Source: G965250275 sp965250275 (lineage in GTDB: Bacteria; Pseudomonadota; Alphaproteobacteria; Rhodobacterales; Rhodobacteraceae). From it: a DNA stretch of 64,000 nt. Below are positions 43,757 to 53,050 of the stretch, piece by piece. The translations under genes were made by a program, and so were the position numbers. How positions within the stretch are numbered: position 1 is the first letter of the stretch; every line of letters begins with the position of its first letter. Under the pieces are notes generated by a model. That model had not been told where the DNA came from. It was given only the letters and a program-made list of their open reading frames with translations, and made no database searches. Location of the stretch: assembly GCA_965250275.1 (NCBI GenBank), contig OZ252297.1:1798001-1862000 (forward strand). Direction: 5' to 3'.

Positions 43757-44071
43757 TCAGTCCGTGCGCGACGCCTTCTCCGCAAGGCCGCTCTGACTGG
43801 ATCGGCGCTCCAGTTCTGCTTCCACATCTGCAAGGCTCACATCGCGCGCGGCCAGCATCACCAGCAAATGAAAGAGAACATCAGCGGCTTCCGACGTCAG
43901 GCGCGCGCGGTCTCCTTTGATCGCCTCAATGATTGCTTCGATGGCTTCCTCGCCAAACTTCTCGGCACATTTCTCTGGCCCTTTGGAAAGAAGTTTCGCG
44001 GTCCAGCTGGCATCCGGATCCGCGGATTTGCGGTCAGCGATGGTGGCTGCGAGCGTTTGGAGCGGGGTCAT
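43757..44071 (-). CDS. hisE: phosphoribosyl-ATP pyrophosphatase
   Basis: A protein of 104 residues (ATG 44071), catalysing the second step of histidine synthesis. KLLSKGPEKCAEKFGEEAIEAIIEAIKGDR and LTSEAADVLFHLLVMLAARDVSL are the conserved MazG-like metal-binding helices with EExxE/ExxD. It is the last his gene of this cluster, 94 bp after hisF. Confidence 0.93.
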   Translation of the reverse strand: MTPLQTLAATIADRKSADPDASWTAKLLSKGPEKCAEKFGEEAIEAIIEAIKGDRARLTSEAADVLFHLLVMLAARDVSLADVEAELERRSSQSGLAEKASRTD

Positions 44072-44165
44072 TGAAAGCACCCTTTGGGTTGCACGTTTCG
44101 AGGAGGGTGATGCTTGCGCGTGGCTGTGCACTCGTCGGAGTTGCACCGATGCGAGACACAAGAAC

Positions 44166-44927
44166 TCAAGACAACCTCATTGGGATACCGGCCGCAGCCA
44201 TGTGGGCCTTCGCCTCGGCGATGGAATAGTCGCCAAAGTGAAAGATCGAGGCGGCAAGCACGGCGCTGGCCCCGCCTTTCGTGACCCCTTCGACCAGGTG
44301 ATCGAGCGTGCCGACTCCCCCCGAGGCGATCACAGGGACTTCGACGGCGTCAGAAATGGCGCGTGTCAGGGGCAGGTTGAACCCGGCGCGGGTGCCGTCG
44401 CGGTCCATCGAGGTCAAAAGGATTTCGCCTGCGCCCTTAGAAACCACCGTCTTCGCAAACTCGACCGCGTCAATACCGGTTGGGCGCCGGCCGCCGTGCG
44501 TGAAAATCTCCCATTTCCCCGAAGAAACGGTCTTGGCATCAATGGCGACAACGATGCACTGGCTGCCGAACTGGTCCGCGGCTTCTGCAACAACATCCGG
44601 GTTCGCAACGGCTGCCGAGTTGAAGCTCACCTTGTCGGCGCCCGCCAACAGAAGATCGCGCACATCGCCACGGCTGCGCACGCCGCCCCCTACGGTCAGG
44701 GGAATGTAACAGGCCTCCGCGGTGCGCGTGACAACATCGAACATCGTGCCCCGGTTCTCATGGGTGGCGTGAATGTCGAGAAAACACAACTCGTCGGCCC
44801 CGGCAGCGTCATAGGCGCGTGCGGCATCGACCGGGTCACCGGCGTCGCGCAGATCCACAAAGTTCACCCCTTTGACGACCCGTCCGTCAGCCACATCCAG
44901 GCAGGGGATGATGCGTGTTTTCAGCAT
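44166..44927 (-). CDS. hisF: imidazole glycerol phosphate synthase, cyclase subunit
   Basis: A (beta/alpha)8 enzyme of 253 residues that pairs with HisH. MLKTRIIPCLDVADGRVVKGVNFVDLRDAGDPVD holds catalytic Asp11. Later come LTVGGGVRSRGDVRDLL, ASGGVGTLDHL, and the second catalytic Asp in LLTSMDRDGTRAGFN. ATG 44927 starts exactly at the conserved N-terminus. Confidence 0.95.
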   Translation of the reverse strand: MLKTRIIPCLDVADGRVVKGVNFVDLRDAGDPVDAARAYDAAGADELCFLDIHATHENRGTMFDVVTRTAEACYIPLTVGGGVRSRGDVRDLLLAGADKVSFNSAAVANPDVVAEAADQFGSQCIVVAIDAKTVSSGKWEIFTHGGRRPTGIDAVEFAKTVVSKGAGEILLTSMDRDGTRAGFNLPLTRAISDAVEVPVIASGGVGTLDHLVEGVTKGGASAVLAASIFHFGDYSIAEAKAHMAAAGIPMRLS

Positions 44928-45057
44928 GGCAGTCCTTTCCCGCGCCTCTCCTAACGGCAAAGCCCCGCCGATGCCAGATATGTGATTCCGCGAGGGGTGC
45001 GAGGGAACCATTCAGACAGTAGAGAAGATGGAGACCCCATAAGCAGGAGCGATTGAA

Positions 45058-45510
45058 ATGAAATCTCTTTACCTCTCCGGGTTTTTGGCCCTTTGCACCG
45101 CTTTTCCCGCCCTGGCAGGTCCTGATGACATCATTCGGGTCAAAACAGAAAAATCTGTTCCGGACGCGATTGACGCACTTGAAGCAGCTGTGAACAACGC
45201 CGGCGCGACCGTCTTTGTGCGCGTCGATCACGCAGCTGGTGCGGCGTCGATCGATATGGATCTGAACGACGCACAACTGCTTGTGTTTGGCAATCCGGCG
45301 CTTGGGACCCCAGCCATGCAGATGGACCCGCTTGCAGGGCTCTTCCTGCCGCTCAAGGTTCTGGCCTTCTCTGACACAGATGGGCAGACGTGGCTTGTCT
45401 ATGAAGATCCGAAGGAGACCCTTGACGATCTCGACATCCCGGAGAACGCCGAAGTTATTGCGAAGATGCGTGGCGCGATGAAGAAGCTGACGGGCGCTGC
45501 TGCCAACTAG
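45058..45510 (+). CDS. exported DUF302 domain protein
   Basis: A protein of 150 residues with a signal peptide (LYLSGFLALCTAFPALA-G) and a DUF302 domain (VKTEKSVPDAIDALEAAVNNAGATVFVRVDH...LLVFGNPALGTPAMQMDP...LKVLAFSD). AGGAG precedes ATG 45058. It is divergent from hisF and overlaps the DUF2867 gene tail-to-tail by 4 nt. Function is unknown. Confidence 0.87.
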   Translation: MKSLYLSGFLALCTAFPALAGPDDIIRVKTEKSVPDAIDALEAAVNNAGATVFVRVDHAAGAASIDMDLNDAQLLVFGNPALGTPAMQMDPLAGLFLPLKVLAFSDTDGQTWLVYEDPKETLDDLDIPENAEVIAKMRGAMKKLTGAAAN

Positions 45511-45965
45511 GCAGAGGCGCTGGCGACCCGGGCCAGAGCATTGCGCGCGATCAGGATGTGAAAGGGCAGGATCAGCGCCAGATAGGCGCGTCCGCCCAGA
45601 TTGTGCGGATGGACCCAAGTCGCCAAATGAATCCGACCGTTCTGCGCCAGCACCGAGACCCGGAAATCGAGATGGCGGTCATTGAACCCGGCCAGTATCT
45701 CTCGGTCTCCTGAGTGTTCAACGGGAAATGGTCCCAGTTGATCATCGCTTGCCGGACCGGTGGCGCGCAGGCCAAAGGGCGCGACAAGACATCCCCGTAT
45801 CGCAATCAAGATCTTGGTCCATTGCGGAAAGGCCGTGATGATCTCGGCAGCCTTTCGCGGTGGCAGATCGGATTGCACCGCATAACAATCTAGAAAGTCG
45901 CCGGTCCGGACCCGCTGATGAAGCGCCGAAGTCGCGGGCAGGGTGGTTGAAGAAACGTGGCTCAC
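45507..45965 (-). CDS. DUF2867 protein
   Basis: A protein of 152 residues from GTG 45965. The FLDCYAVQSDLPPRKAAEIITAFPQWTKILIAIRGCLVAPFGL and FNDRHLDFRVSVLAQNGRIHLATWVHPHNLGGRAYLALILPFHILIARN segments match DUF2867. It lies 4 bp after hisA on the same strand, inside the his gene run. No role in histidine synthesis is known. Confidence 0.8.
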   Translation of the reverse strand: MSHVSSTTLPATSALHQRVRTGDFLDCYAVQSDLPPRKAAEIITAFPQWTKILIAIRGCLVAPFGLRATGPASDDQLGPFPVEHSGDREILAGFNDRHLDFRVSVLAQNGRIHLATWVHPHNLGGRAYLALILPFHILIARNALARVASASA

Positions 45966-45969
45966 ATTC

Positions 45970-46692
45970 CTATGCCCTGAGGACTGCCAGGGCCTCCTTC
46001 AGTTCGATCGCCCCATCATAGAGCGCGCGGCCGGAAATCGCACCGTTCAGAGGTGCGCCACAATCGCGCAGGGCAATCAGGTCGGCGATCGAGGACACGC
46101 CGCCCGAGGCGATCACCGGAATCGAGACTGCTTTGGCAAGGTCTGCAGTCGCGCTGACATTTGGTCCTTTCATGGCGCCGTCGCGATTGATGTCGGTATA
46201 GATGACGGCCGCAACACCGGCATCTTCGAACCGGCGCGCAAGATCGGTGACGTTGACATCGGTCTCCTCAGCCCAGCCTTTGGTGGCCACCATGCCGTTG
46301 CGCGCGTCGATGCCCACCGCAACCTGGCCCGGGAACGCGCGCGCCGCCGTGCGGACAAGGTCAGGATCTTCCACGGCAACAGTGCCAAGGATGACGCGCG
46401 CCAACCCCTTGTCCAGCCAGCGCTCGATCGTTGACATGTCCCGAATTCCGCCGCCCAGTTGTGCGGGCACGTCGCAACTTTGCAGGATCGCTTCGACCGG
46501 CGCGGCGTTGACAGGTTCGCCCGCAAAGGCCCCGTTCAGGTCGACCAGATGCAGCCATTCGCAGCCTGCCTGAACAAATGCCTTTGCCTGCGCTGCCGGA
46601 TCATCGTTAAAAACAGTGGCTTGATCCATCTCGCCGCGCAAGAGCCGCACGGCCTGTCCGTCTTTGAGGTCGATGGCGGGATAAAGGATCAT
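45970..46692 (-). CDS. hisA: phosphoribosylformimino-AICAR-phosphate isomerase
   Basis: A TIM-barrel isomerase of 240 residues. It begins MILYPAIDLKDGQAVRLLRGEMDQATVFNDDP with the catalytic Asp8. QLGGGIRDMSTIERWL and the second catalytic Asp in IYTDINRDGAMKGPN are intact. The phosphate-binding ASGGVSSIADL is also present. It belongs to the interrupted his cluster. Confidence 0.95.
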   Translation of the reverse strand: MILYPAIDLKDGQAVRLLRGEMDQATVFNDDPAAQAKAFVQAGCEWLHLVDLNGAFAGEPVNAAPVEAILQSCDVPAQLGGGIRDMSTIERWLDKGLARVILGTVAVEDPDLVRTAARAFPGQVAVGIDARNGMVATKGWAEETDVNVTDLARRFEDAGVAAVIYTDINRDGAMKGPNVSATADLAKAVSIPVIASGGVSSIADLIALRDCGAPLNGAISGRALYDGAIELKEALAVLRA

Positions 46693-46821
46693 GGCGGCGC
46701 CTTTCGGTGTTGATGCGCGGGTTTATGCACGGGTTACCGCCGATTGCAACGCGACGCCAAGTCAGGCTTGCCTGTCGCGGGCAAGCTGCGACAGAGTGCC
46801 GGAAAAACGGGAGTAAATGAG

Positions 46822-47208
46822 ATGAAAAAAACCATCCTGACAGCGCTGAGCGCACTTGCGCTCGCGGCACCCGCCCTGGCTGATCCGGTGCTTGGCACCT
46901 GGCAGACGCAGCCTGACGACGGCTCCTACGCGCATATCGAAATGGCCAAATGCGGACCCAACATCTGCGGTGTCATCGCAAAGACCTTCAATGACGAGGG
47001 TGAGTACAGCTCGCCAAACATCGGCAAGACGTTGGTGATCGATATGGCGCCCAATGGCGATGGGAGCTATGCGGGGAAGGTCTGGCGCCCGTCGAACGAC
47101 AAAATCTACATTGGCAAGATGGATCTGAACGGGAACGCACTGGCGCTGCGCGGCTGCGTCGCGGGCGGTCTGATCTGTTCGAAACAAACCTGGCAGCGCG
47201 TCAACTGA
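46822..47208 (+). CDS. exported DUF2147 domain protein
   Basis: A protein of 128 residues from ATG 46822, with a signal peptide (ILTALSALALAAPALA-DP). The GTWQTQPDDGSYAHIEMAKCG and NICGVIAKTF segments and the C-terminal LRGCVAGGLICSKQTWQRV match DUF2147, a beta-barrel-like exported family. Four Cys probably form disulfides. It lies between hisA and hisH on the opposite strand. Confidence 0.87.
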   Translation: MKKTILTALSALALAAPALADPVLGTWQTQPDDGSYAHIEMAKCGPNICGVIAKTFNDEGEYSSPNIGKTLVIDMAPNGDGSYAGKVWRPSNDKIYIGKMDLNGNALALRGCVAGGLICSKQTWQRVN

Positions 47209-47233
47209 AGCGCGCGGCACATGCTGCCAAAGG

Positions 47234-47872
47234 TCAGGGCGTCCAGTTCAGGAAGTTTGCGATAAGGCGCAGGCCGGTGGACTGGCTCTTTTCCGGGTGA
47301 AACTGTGTGCCCAGCATCGTATCGCGCCCGATGATGGCGGTGACGTCGTCGCCATATTCGACATGGGCCAGCCGCTCGGCAGGTGTTGTGACCTGATAGT
47401 GATAAGAGTGGACGAAATAGGCGTGATCGCCTGTGGAGATGCCCTCCAGCACCGGGTGGGGATGATCGATTACCAGATCGTTCCAGCCCATATGCGGCAC
47501 TTTCAGAGCCTGATCTTGTGGCTCGATCCGCACAACGTCTCCGGCCACCCAGTTCAACCCGGCGACGGGCTGGTATTCATGTCCGGTCGTGGCCATCAGC
47601 TGCATGCCCACACAAATCCCCAGGAACGGGTGCCCCTTCACCTCGACGGCCTCGAGCAGCGCGTCATACAGCCCAGTGTGTCCGCGCAGCTCAGCGGCGC
47701 ACGCTGGGAAAGCACCGTCCCCTGGCAGAACCACCCGGTCGGCGCGGGACACCACATCGGCATCTGAGGTCACGACGACGTCGCCAGCGCCAGTTTCGGC
47801 GGCCATGCGCTGAAACGCCTTTTCGGCCGAGTGGAGATTGCCGCTTTCATAGTCGATAATGGCGGTCAGCAT
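47234..47872 (-). CDS. hisH: imidazole glycerol phosphate synthase, glutaminase subunit
   Basis: A class I glutamine amidotransferase of 212 residues. MLTAIIDYESGNLHSAEKAF begins at ATG 47872. The nucleophile Cys is in FLGICVGMQLM. The His/Glu pair is in LGTQFHPEKSQ, and VLPGDGAF forms the oxyanion loop. It supplies ammonia to HisF. Confidence 0.95.
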   Translation of the reverse strand: MLTAIIDYESGNLHSAEKAFQRMAAETGAGDVVVTSDADVVSRADRVVLPGDGAFPACAAELRGHTGLYDALLEAVEVKGHPFLGICVGMQLMATTGHEYQPVAGLNWVAGDVVRIEPQDQALKVPHMGWNDLVIDHPHPVLEGISTGDHAYFVHSYHYQVTTPAERLAHVEYGDDVTAIIGRDTMLGTQFHPEKSQSTGLRLIANFLNWTP

Positions 47873-47968
47873 ATGGGTCTGCCATCTGATTGAAGGTAAG
47901 CCGGTGATAGGCAGTTGCGCCCGTCTTGCCAAGGCTGCGCCCTCTGCAAAACAGGCATCGCAACGCGC

Positions 47969-48556
47969 CTAGAGCGCACCTTTGGTGGACGGGACGGCGT
48001 CTGCCTTGCGCGGGTCGGTTTCGACCGCATCGCGAAGGGCCCGTGCCACCGCTTTGAACGCCGCTTCGGCGATATGGTGGCTGTTGATGCCGTGCAGTCT
48101 GTCGACATGCAGCGTGATCCCACCATGGGTGCTGAAGGCCTGAAAAAACTCGCGCACGAGTTCGGTGTCAAATGTCCCAATTTTTGCAGTGGGCATGTCC
48201 AGGTTCCACACCAGATAGGGGCGGCCGGACAGATCGAGCGCGCAGCGGACCTGCGCATCGTCCATGGGAAGGTGACATGCGCCATAGCGCCGGATCCCAC
48301 GCTTGTCGCCCAAGGCTTCGCTCAGCGCCTGGCCCAAAGCGATCCCGGTGTCTTCGACCGTGTGGTGGTCGTCGATATGTAGATCACCCGATGCCCGAAT
48401 GGTCATGTCGATCAGAGAGTGTCTGGCCAGCTGATCCAGCATGTGATCGAAAAACCCGACGCCGGTCTGGTTGTCATACTGTCCGGTTCCGTCCAGATCG
48501 ACGGTCACCGAAATGTCGGTCTCGGCGGTTTTTCGGGTCACAACAGCGGTGCGCAT
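47969..48556 (-). CDS. hisB: imidazoleglycerol-phosphate dehydratase
   Basis: A protein of 195 residues, the monofunctional HisB dehydratase. GVGFFDHMLDQLARHSLIDM and HIDDHHTVEDTGIALGQAL contain the Mn-binding HxxxE/DHHxxED motifs, repeated later as INSHHIAEAAFKA. ATG 48556. It is the first his gene of this run and lies 96 bp before hisH. Confidence 0.95.
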   Translation of the reverse strand: MRTAVVTRKTAETDISVTVDLDGTGQYDNQTGVGFFDHMLDQLARHSLIDMTIRASGDLHIDDHHTVEDTGIALGQALSEALGDKRGIRRYGACHLPMDDAQVRCALDLSGRPYLVWNLDMPTAKIGTFDTELVREFFQAFSTHGGITLHVDRLHGINSHHIAEAAFKAVARALRDAVETDPRKADAVPSTKGAL

Positions 48557-48711
48557 GGTGCCTCTCCTTGGTGTCGGGGCGCTTATACGGGCAGGGCGCG
48601 GCGGTTCCAAGGCGGTCGACACCCAAGGGCGATGCGCTGTTGCGTCACGGTCAGGGATTGCGCCCACGGTGCCGCCATGCCAGCCTGCGCACGACCCGGC
48701 AAGGAGTTGTC

Positions 48712-48951
48712 ATGAGCACCTGCGTCTTCATTCAGATTCGCTGCAAACCCGGCACCACCTATCAGGTGGCCGAACAGATTGCCCTGCGCGAGATCCACTC
48801 AGAGCTATACTCCACCAGCGGCGAATACGATCTGCTGATGAAGCTCTATATCCCGCAGGATGACGATGTCGGCAAATTCATCAATGACCAGCTGCTCACG
48901 ATCCCCGATATCGAACGATCCCTGACCACGATGACGTTTAAGGTGTTTTAG
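48712..48951 (+). CDS. stand-alone Lrp/AsnC effector-binding (RAM) domain protein
   Basis: A protein of 79 residues from ATG 48712 with AAGGAG upstream. MSTCVFIQIRCKPGTTYQVAEQIALREIHSELYSTSGEYDLLMKLYIP is the RAM ligand-binding domain of Lrp/AsnC regulators, without the DNA-binding HTH. Such SraM-like proteins bind amino acids and may modulate full-length Lrp proteins. It is divergent from hisB across a 155-bp gap. Confidence 0.85.
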   Translation: MSTCVFIQIRCKPGTTYQVAEQIALREIHSELYSTSGEYDLLMKLYIPQDDDVGKFINDQLLTIPDIERSLTTMTFKVF

Positions 48952-49094
48952 CCTGTCGGCGCATGGGACTGGGCAGTGCAGTTCTGGTCGCGTTGCGAAT
49001 CCTGCACGGTCAATGGAGTTACACACCCCTTCTACGACCAAATTCAAACACTCCTGCCAGGTGGCCGAAATTCACTTGGTTTTGAGAGATTGTT

Positions 49095-49169
49095 TGGAGC
49101 GGGCGATGAGATTCGAACTCACGACCCCAACCTTGGCAAGGTTGTGCTCTACCCCTGAGCTACGCCCGC
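49095..49169 (-). tRNA. tRNA-Gly (anticodon GCC)
   Basis: A 75-nt class I tRNA on the minus strand. The acceptor GCGGGCG pairs with CGCCCGC, the anticodon loop reads TTGCCAA (GCC), and the T-loop is TTCGAAT. The CCA end is encoded. Confidence 0.95.
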
Positions 49170-49328
49170 GTCCTTGGGTGAGGCGTCAGATACAAACAAC
49201 CCGCGCCGCCTGCAAGGGAAAAAGCGCAGGCATCACATAATTTCGGGGTGATGCGACGGAACCTCTGCGGCGCGACGTGTAAGTCTCAAGGGCGACCACG
49301 AAAAGGACGCGCAAGGAGGGAGAGAACG

Positions 49329-49463
49329 ATGAGCCCATGCGAACGGACACGGTTACTTGTGCTGGTCGGCGCAATTGCTCTGGGGATGTTCGCCGAGCGG
49401 AGCGCAGCTCAACCAGACTGCAGCGCCCCGCCATCGTCAGCGGGTGTTTTTGTCTGCGAGTGA
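49329..49463 (+). CDS. possible small secreted peptide
   Basis: A 44-residue frame with a strong Shine-Dalgarno AAGGAGG at 49313-49319, nine bases before ATG 49329. The N-terminus TRLLVLVGAIALGMFAERSAAQ looks like a signal peptide. The predicted mature part is only about 16 residues (PDCSAPPSSAGVFVCE) and contains two Cys that could form a disulfide. It lies between tRNA-Gly and the end of pyc, converging with pyc. Coding is supported only by the ribosome-binding site and signal-like N-terminus. Confidence 0.42.
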   Translation: MSPCERTRLLVLVGAIALGMFAERSAAQPDCSAPPSSAGVFVCE

Positions 49464-49470
49464 GCGGCGC

Positions 49471-52400
49471 TCAGCCTTCCAGTTCGACCAGCAAATCCTT
49501 GGCATCGATCTGGCCACCCGGCTGCACATGCACCGCCTTGACCGTCGCATCCCGGTCCGCGTGAATGCCGGTTTCCATCTTCATCGCCTCGATAGTCAGC
49601 AAGAGGTCGCCCTCTTTGACGGGGGCACCAACCTGAGCGGCCACTGTTGCCACCACGCCGGGCATGGGGGCGCCGATGTGATCCGGATTGCCATCCTCGG
49701 CCTTGGGGCGCTGAACAGTGGCGCTCTTGACCAGACGGTTGGGCACGCGGATGACGCGTGGCTGTCCGTTGAGCTCGAAAAACACCCGGACCTCGCCGTT
49801 CTCGTCGGTGTCGCCAATGGCCTGGCACCGGATTTCGAGCGTTTTGCCGGGGTCGATCTCGGCGCTGATCTCTTCCCCGGGTTCCATCCCGTAAAAGAAG
49901 GTCCGGGTCGGCAGGGTGCGCACTGGCCCATAGATCCGGTGGCGCCCCATGTAATCGAGGAACACCTTCGGATACATCAGGTAGCCGTTGAGGTCTTCGT
50001 TGTCGATCTCCTTGCCTTCCAACTCTGCGCTCACCTGTGCGCGCACTTCGTCCAGATCGACCGGATCAAGGTGCTGGCCGGGTCGGTCGGTGTTCGGAAC
50101 CTCGTCCTTGAGCACTTTGGCCACGATCTCGGGCGGAAATCCACCGGGCGGCTGGCCGAGATTTCCGCGCATCATGTCGACCACGCTGTCGGGAAAGGCG
50201 ACATCCGTCTCGGCGTCCTCGACATCGGCGCGCGTCAGGCCCTGGCTGACCATCATCAGCGCCATGTCACCGACCACTTTTGAGCTTGGCGTGACTTTTA
50301 CGATGTCCCCGAACATCTGATTAACGTCTGCATACATCTGCGCCACTTCATGCCAGCGGTCTTCCAGTCCGAGAGAGCGAGCCTGCGCCTTGAGGTTCGT
50401 AAACTGGCCACCGGGCATTTCATGCAGATAGACCTCGGAGGAGGGGGCCTGCATCCCGGATTCGAAGGCGGCATAGTGCCCCCGCACTGTCTCCCAGTAA
50501 TCAGAGATTTCGCGGATGGCGCCAATATCCAGCCCGGTGTCACGATCGGTGTTCTTCAGCGATTCCACGACGGTGCCCAGAGTGGCCTGAGAGGTGTTGC
50601 CCGACAGCGCGTCCATGGCGCAGTCCACCGCGTCGACACCCGCTTCGGACGCAGCGAGGATCGTGGCACAGGCCACGCCTGCGGTGTCGTGCGTGTGGAA
50701 ATGGATCGGCAGACCGACCTCTTCCTTGAGCGCCTTGATCAGGCGACGCGCGCCCGCGGGCTTCAGAAGGCCCGCCATGTCTTTCAGGCCAAGGATATGC
50801 GCCCCCGCATCCCGCAGGTCCTGACCCATCTGGACGTAGTATTTCAGGTCATACTTCGCACGGTCCGGGTCCATCAGATCGCCCGTGTAACAGATCGTGC
50901 CCTCGCAGACCTTGCCGCTTTCAACCACGGCATCCATGGCCACACGCATGTTTTCGACCCAGTTCAGGCTGTCGAAGACGCGAAAGACGTCCACGCCGGT
51001 TTCGGCTGCCTGCCGGACAAACTCCTGCACCACGTTGTCGGGATAGTTTGTGTACCCGACCCCGTTCGACGCGCGCAGCAGCATTTGCGTCATCAGGTTG
51101 GGCATCCGCTCGCGCAGGTCGCGCAGACGTTGCCACGGGCATTCCTGCAAGAAGCGGTAGGCCACATCAAAGGTTGCGCCGCCCCAGCATTCGATGCTGA
51201 ACAATTGCGGGAGGTTCGCGGCATAGGCGGGGGCCACCTTGATCATATCGAGCGAGCGCATCCGCGTGGCCAACAAGGACTGGTGCCCGTCGCGCATCGT
51301 TGTGTCGGTGATCAGCAGCTGGCGTTGCGCCTTCATCCAGTCCGCAACCGCTTGAGGTCCTTTTTGCTCCAGCAGGTTCCTTGTGCCCATCAGAGGTTCA
51401 GCTTTGCGGGCAGGTGGTTTCGGGTCCTTGATATCTGCGGGAGGTCTCGGGCGGTCTTTGACTTCGGGATGCCCGTTCACCGTGATGTCGGCAATGTAAG
51501 TCAGGACCTTGGTGCCGCGGTCGCGGCGGCGGCTGAACTGGAAAAGCTCCGGCGTCTCGTCGATGAATTTGGTGTGGTAGGTGTTGTCGAGAAACGTTGG
51601 ATGCTTCAGCAGGTTTTCCACAAAGGCAATGTTCGTTGACACCCCGCGGATGCGGAACTCCCGCAGCGCGCGGTCCATGCGCGCGATGGCCATCTCCGGC
51701 GTGGGGGCCTTTGCGGTCACCTTGGTCAGAAGGGAATCGTAGAACCGTGTGATAACCCCGCCTGCATAGGCGGTCCCGCCATCGAGACGTATCCCCATGC
51801 CGGTCGCTTCGCGGTAGGCCGTGATGCGTCCGTAGTCCGGGATGAAGTTGTTCTGAGGATCTTCTGTGGTGATGCGGGTCTGGAGCGCGTGCCCGGTCAG
51901 CTTGACATCATCCTGTGTCGGCTTGCCGGTGGCTTCGGCGATGGTTTTTCCCTCGGCGATCAGAATCTGCGCCTGCACGATATCGATGCCAGTCACCTCT
52001 TCGGTGACCGTATGTTCCACCTGCACGCGCGGATTGACTTCGATGAAGTAGAACTTGCCATCGGACATATCCATCAGGAACTCGACGGTGCCTGCGCATT
52101 CGTAGTTTACATGTTTGCAGATCCGATACCCCAGATCGCAGATTTCGGCGCGCTGGGCGTCGGTCAGATAGGGGGCAGGCGCGCGTTCAACGACTTTCTG
52201 GTTGCGGCGCTGAACGGAACAATCCCGTTCAAAGAGGTGATACATCCCGCCATGCTTGTCGCCGAGGATCTGCACCTCGACGTGGCGTGCTTTCAGGATC
52301 ATCTTTTCCAGATAACCTTCGCCATTGCCAAAGGCGGCTTCGGCCTCGCGCCGGCCTTCGAGAACCTTGTCCTCCAACTCGTCAGGACCCGCGATCGGGC

Positions 52401-52914
52401 GCATTCCGCGACCGCCGCCGCCCCAACTGGCTTTGAGCATAAGCGGATAACCGATTTCTTCCGCCTCGGTGGCGATCTTGCCCTTGTCATCCCCAAGCAC
52501 TTCGGTTGCGGGAATGACCGGAACACCGGCATCAATGGCCACGCGCCGTGCACTGGCCTTGTCACCGAGCGCGCGCATGGTTTCGGCTCGCGGACCGATG
52601 AAGACGATGCCATTGGCATCGCAGGCATCCACAAAATCCGGGTTCTCGGACAAAAGCCCGTAGCCGGGGTGGATCGCATCCGCGCCACTTTCCTTGGCCA
52701 CCCGGATCATCTCGTCGATGCTCAGATAGGCCGCAACCGGCCCCAGACCCTCGCCAATCCGATAGGCTTCGTCCGCCTTGAACCGGTGCAGGCCCAGTTT
52801 GTCCTCTTCGGCATAGACTGCAACAGTGCGCTTTCCCATCTCGTTGGCGGCGCGGAGAATGCGGATCGCAATCTCGCCCCGGTTGGCGATCAGGATTTTG
52901 CGGAATTCGGTCAT
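49471..52914 (-). CDS. pyc: pyruvate carboxylase
   Basis: A biotin enzyme of 1,147 residues, making oxaloacetate from pyruvate. ATG 52914 begins at the conserved FRKILIANRGEIAIRI. The biotin carboxylase part (residues ~1-455) has GGGGRGMRP and an ATP-grasp. The carboxyltransferase part (RDGHQSLLATRMR, IECWGGATFDVAYRFL) follows. The C-terminal biotinyl domain has EAMKMETG with the biotinylated Lys. The gene is standard, with no neighbours sharing the pathway except the lactate dehydrogenase upstream. Confidence 0.96.
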   Translation of the reverse strand: MTEFRKILIANRGEIAIRILRAANEMGKRTVAVYAEEDKLGLHRFKADEAYRIGEGLGPVAAYLSIDEMIRVAKESGADAIHPGYGLLSENPDFVDACDANGIVFIGPRAETMRALGDKASARRVAIDAGVPVIPATEVLGDDKGKIATEAEEIGYPLMLKASWGGGGRGMRPIAGPDELEDKVLEGRREAEAAFGNGEGYLEKMILKARHVEVQILGDKHGGMYHLFERDCSVQRRNQKVVERAPAPYLTDAQRAEICDLGYRICKHVNYECAGTVEFLMDMSDGKFYFIEVNPRVQVEHTVTEEVTGIDIVQAQILIAEGKTIAEATGKPTQDDVKLTGHALQTRITTEDPQNNFIPDYGRITAYREATGMGIRLDGGTAYAGGVITRFYDSLLTKVTAKAPTPEMAIARMDRALREFRIRGVSTNIAFVENLLKHPTFLDNTYHTKFIDETPELFQFSRRRDRGTKVLTYIADITVNGHPEVKDRPRPPADIKDPKPPARKAEPLMGTRNLLEQKGPQAVADWMKAQRQLLITDTTMRDGHQSLLATRMRSLDMIKVAPAYAANLPQLFSIECWGGATFDVAYRFLQECPWQRLRDLRERMPNLMTQMLLRASNGVGYTNYPDNVVQEFVRQAAETGVDVFRVFDSLNWVENMRVAMDAVVESGKVCEGTICYTGDLMDPDRAKYDLKYYVQMGQDLRDAGAHILGLKDMAGLLKPAGARRLIKALKEEVGLPIHFHTHDTAGVACATILAASEAGVDAVDCAMDALSGNTSQATLGTVVESLKNTDRDTGLDIGAIREISDYWETVRGHYAAFESGMQAPSSEVYLHEMPGGQFTNLKAQARSLGLEDRWHEVAQMYADVNQMFGDIVKVTPSSKVVGDMALMMVSQGLTRADVEDAETDVAFPDSVVDMMRGNLGQPPGGFPPEIVAKVLKDEVPNTDRPGQHLDPVDLDEVRAQVSAELEGKEIDNEDLNGYLMYPKVFLDYMGRHRIYGPVRTLPTRTFFYGMEPGEEISAEIDPGKTLEIRCQAIGDTDENGEVRVFFELNGQPRVIRVPNRLVKSATVQRPKAEDGNPDHIGAPMPGVVATVAAQVGAPVKEGDLLLTIEAMKMETGIHADRDATVKAVHVQPGGQIDAKDLLVELEG

Positions 52915-53050
52915 TGGGCAGCCTCGTGTGGCGGTTGGTGACGCGGTGGTATGACGTTTCTGTAAAAGCGTAAACTCGTAGAATTGGGTATCGCGCATTT
53001 GATTGCGCTATCAGGACGGCAAGTATGCCAATGTCCCGCGTTGAACCGGC

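Noticed and set aside
49357..50283. Plus-strand frame of 308 residues opposite the end of pyc
   Set aside because: It is antisense to the biotinyl and carboxyltransferase parts of pyc and shows no recognisable domain.
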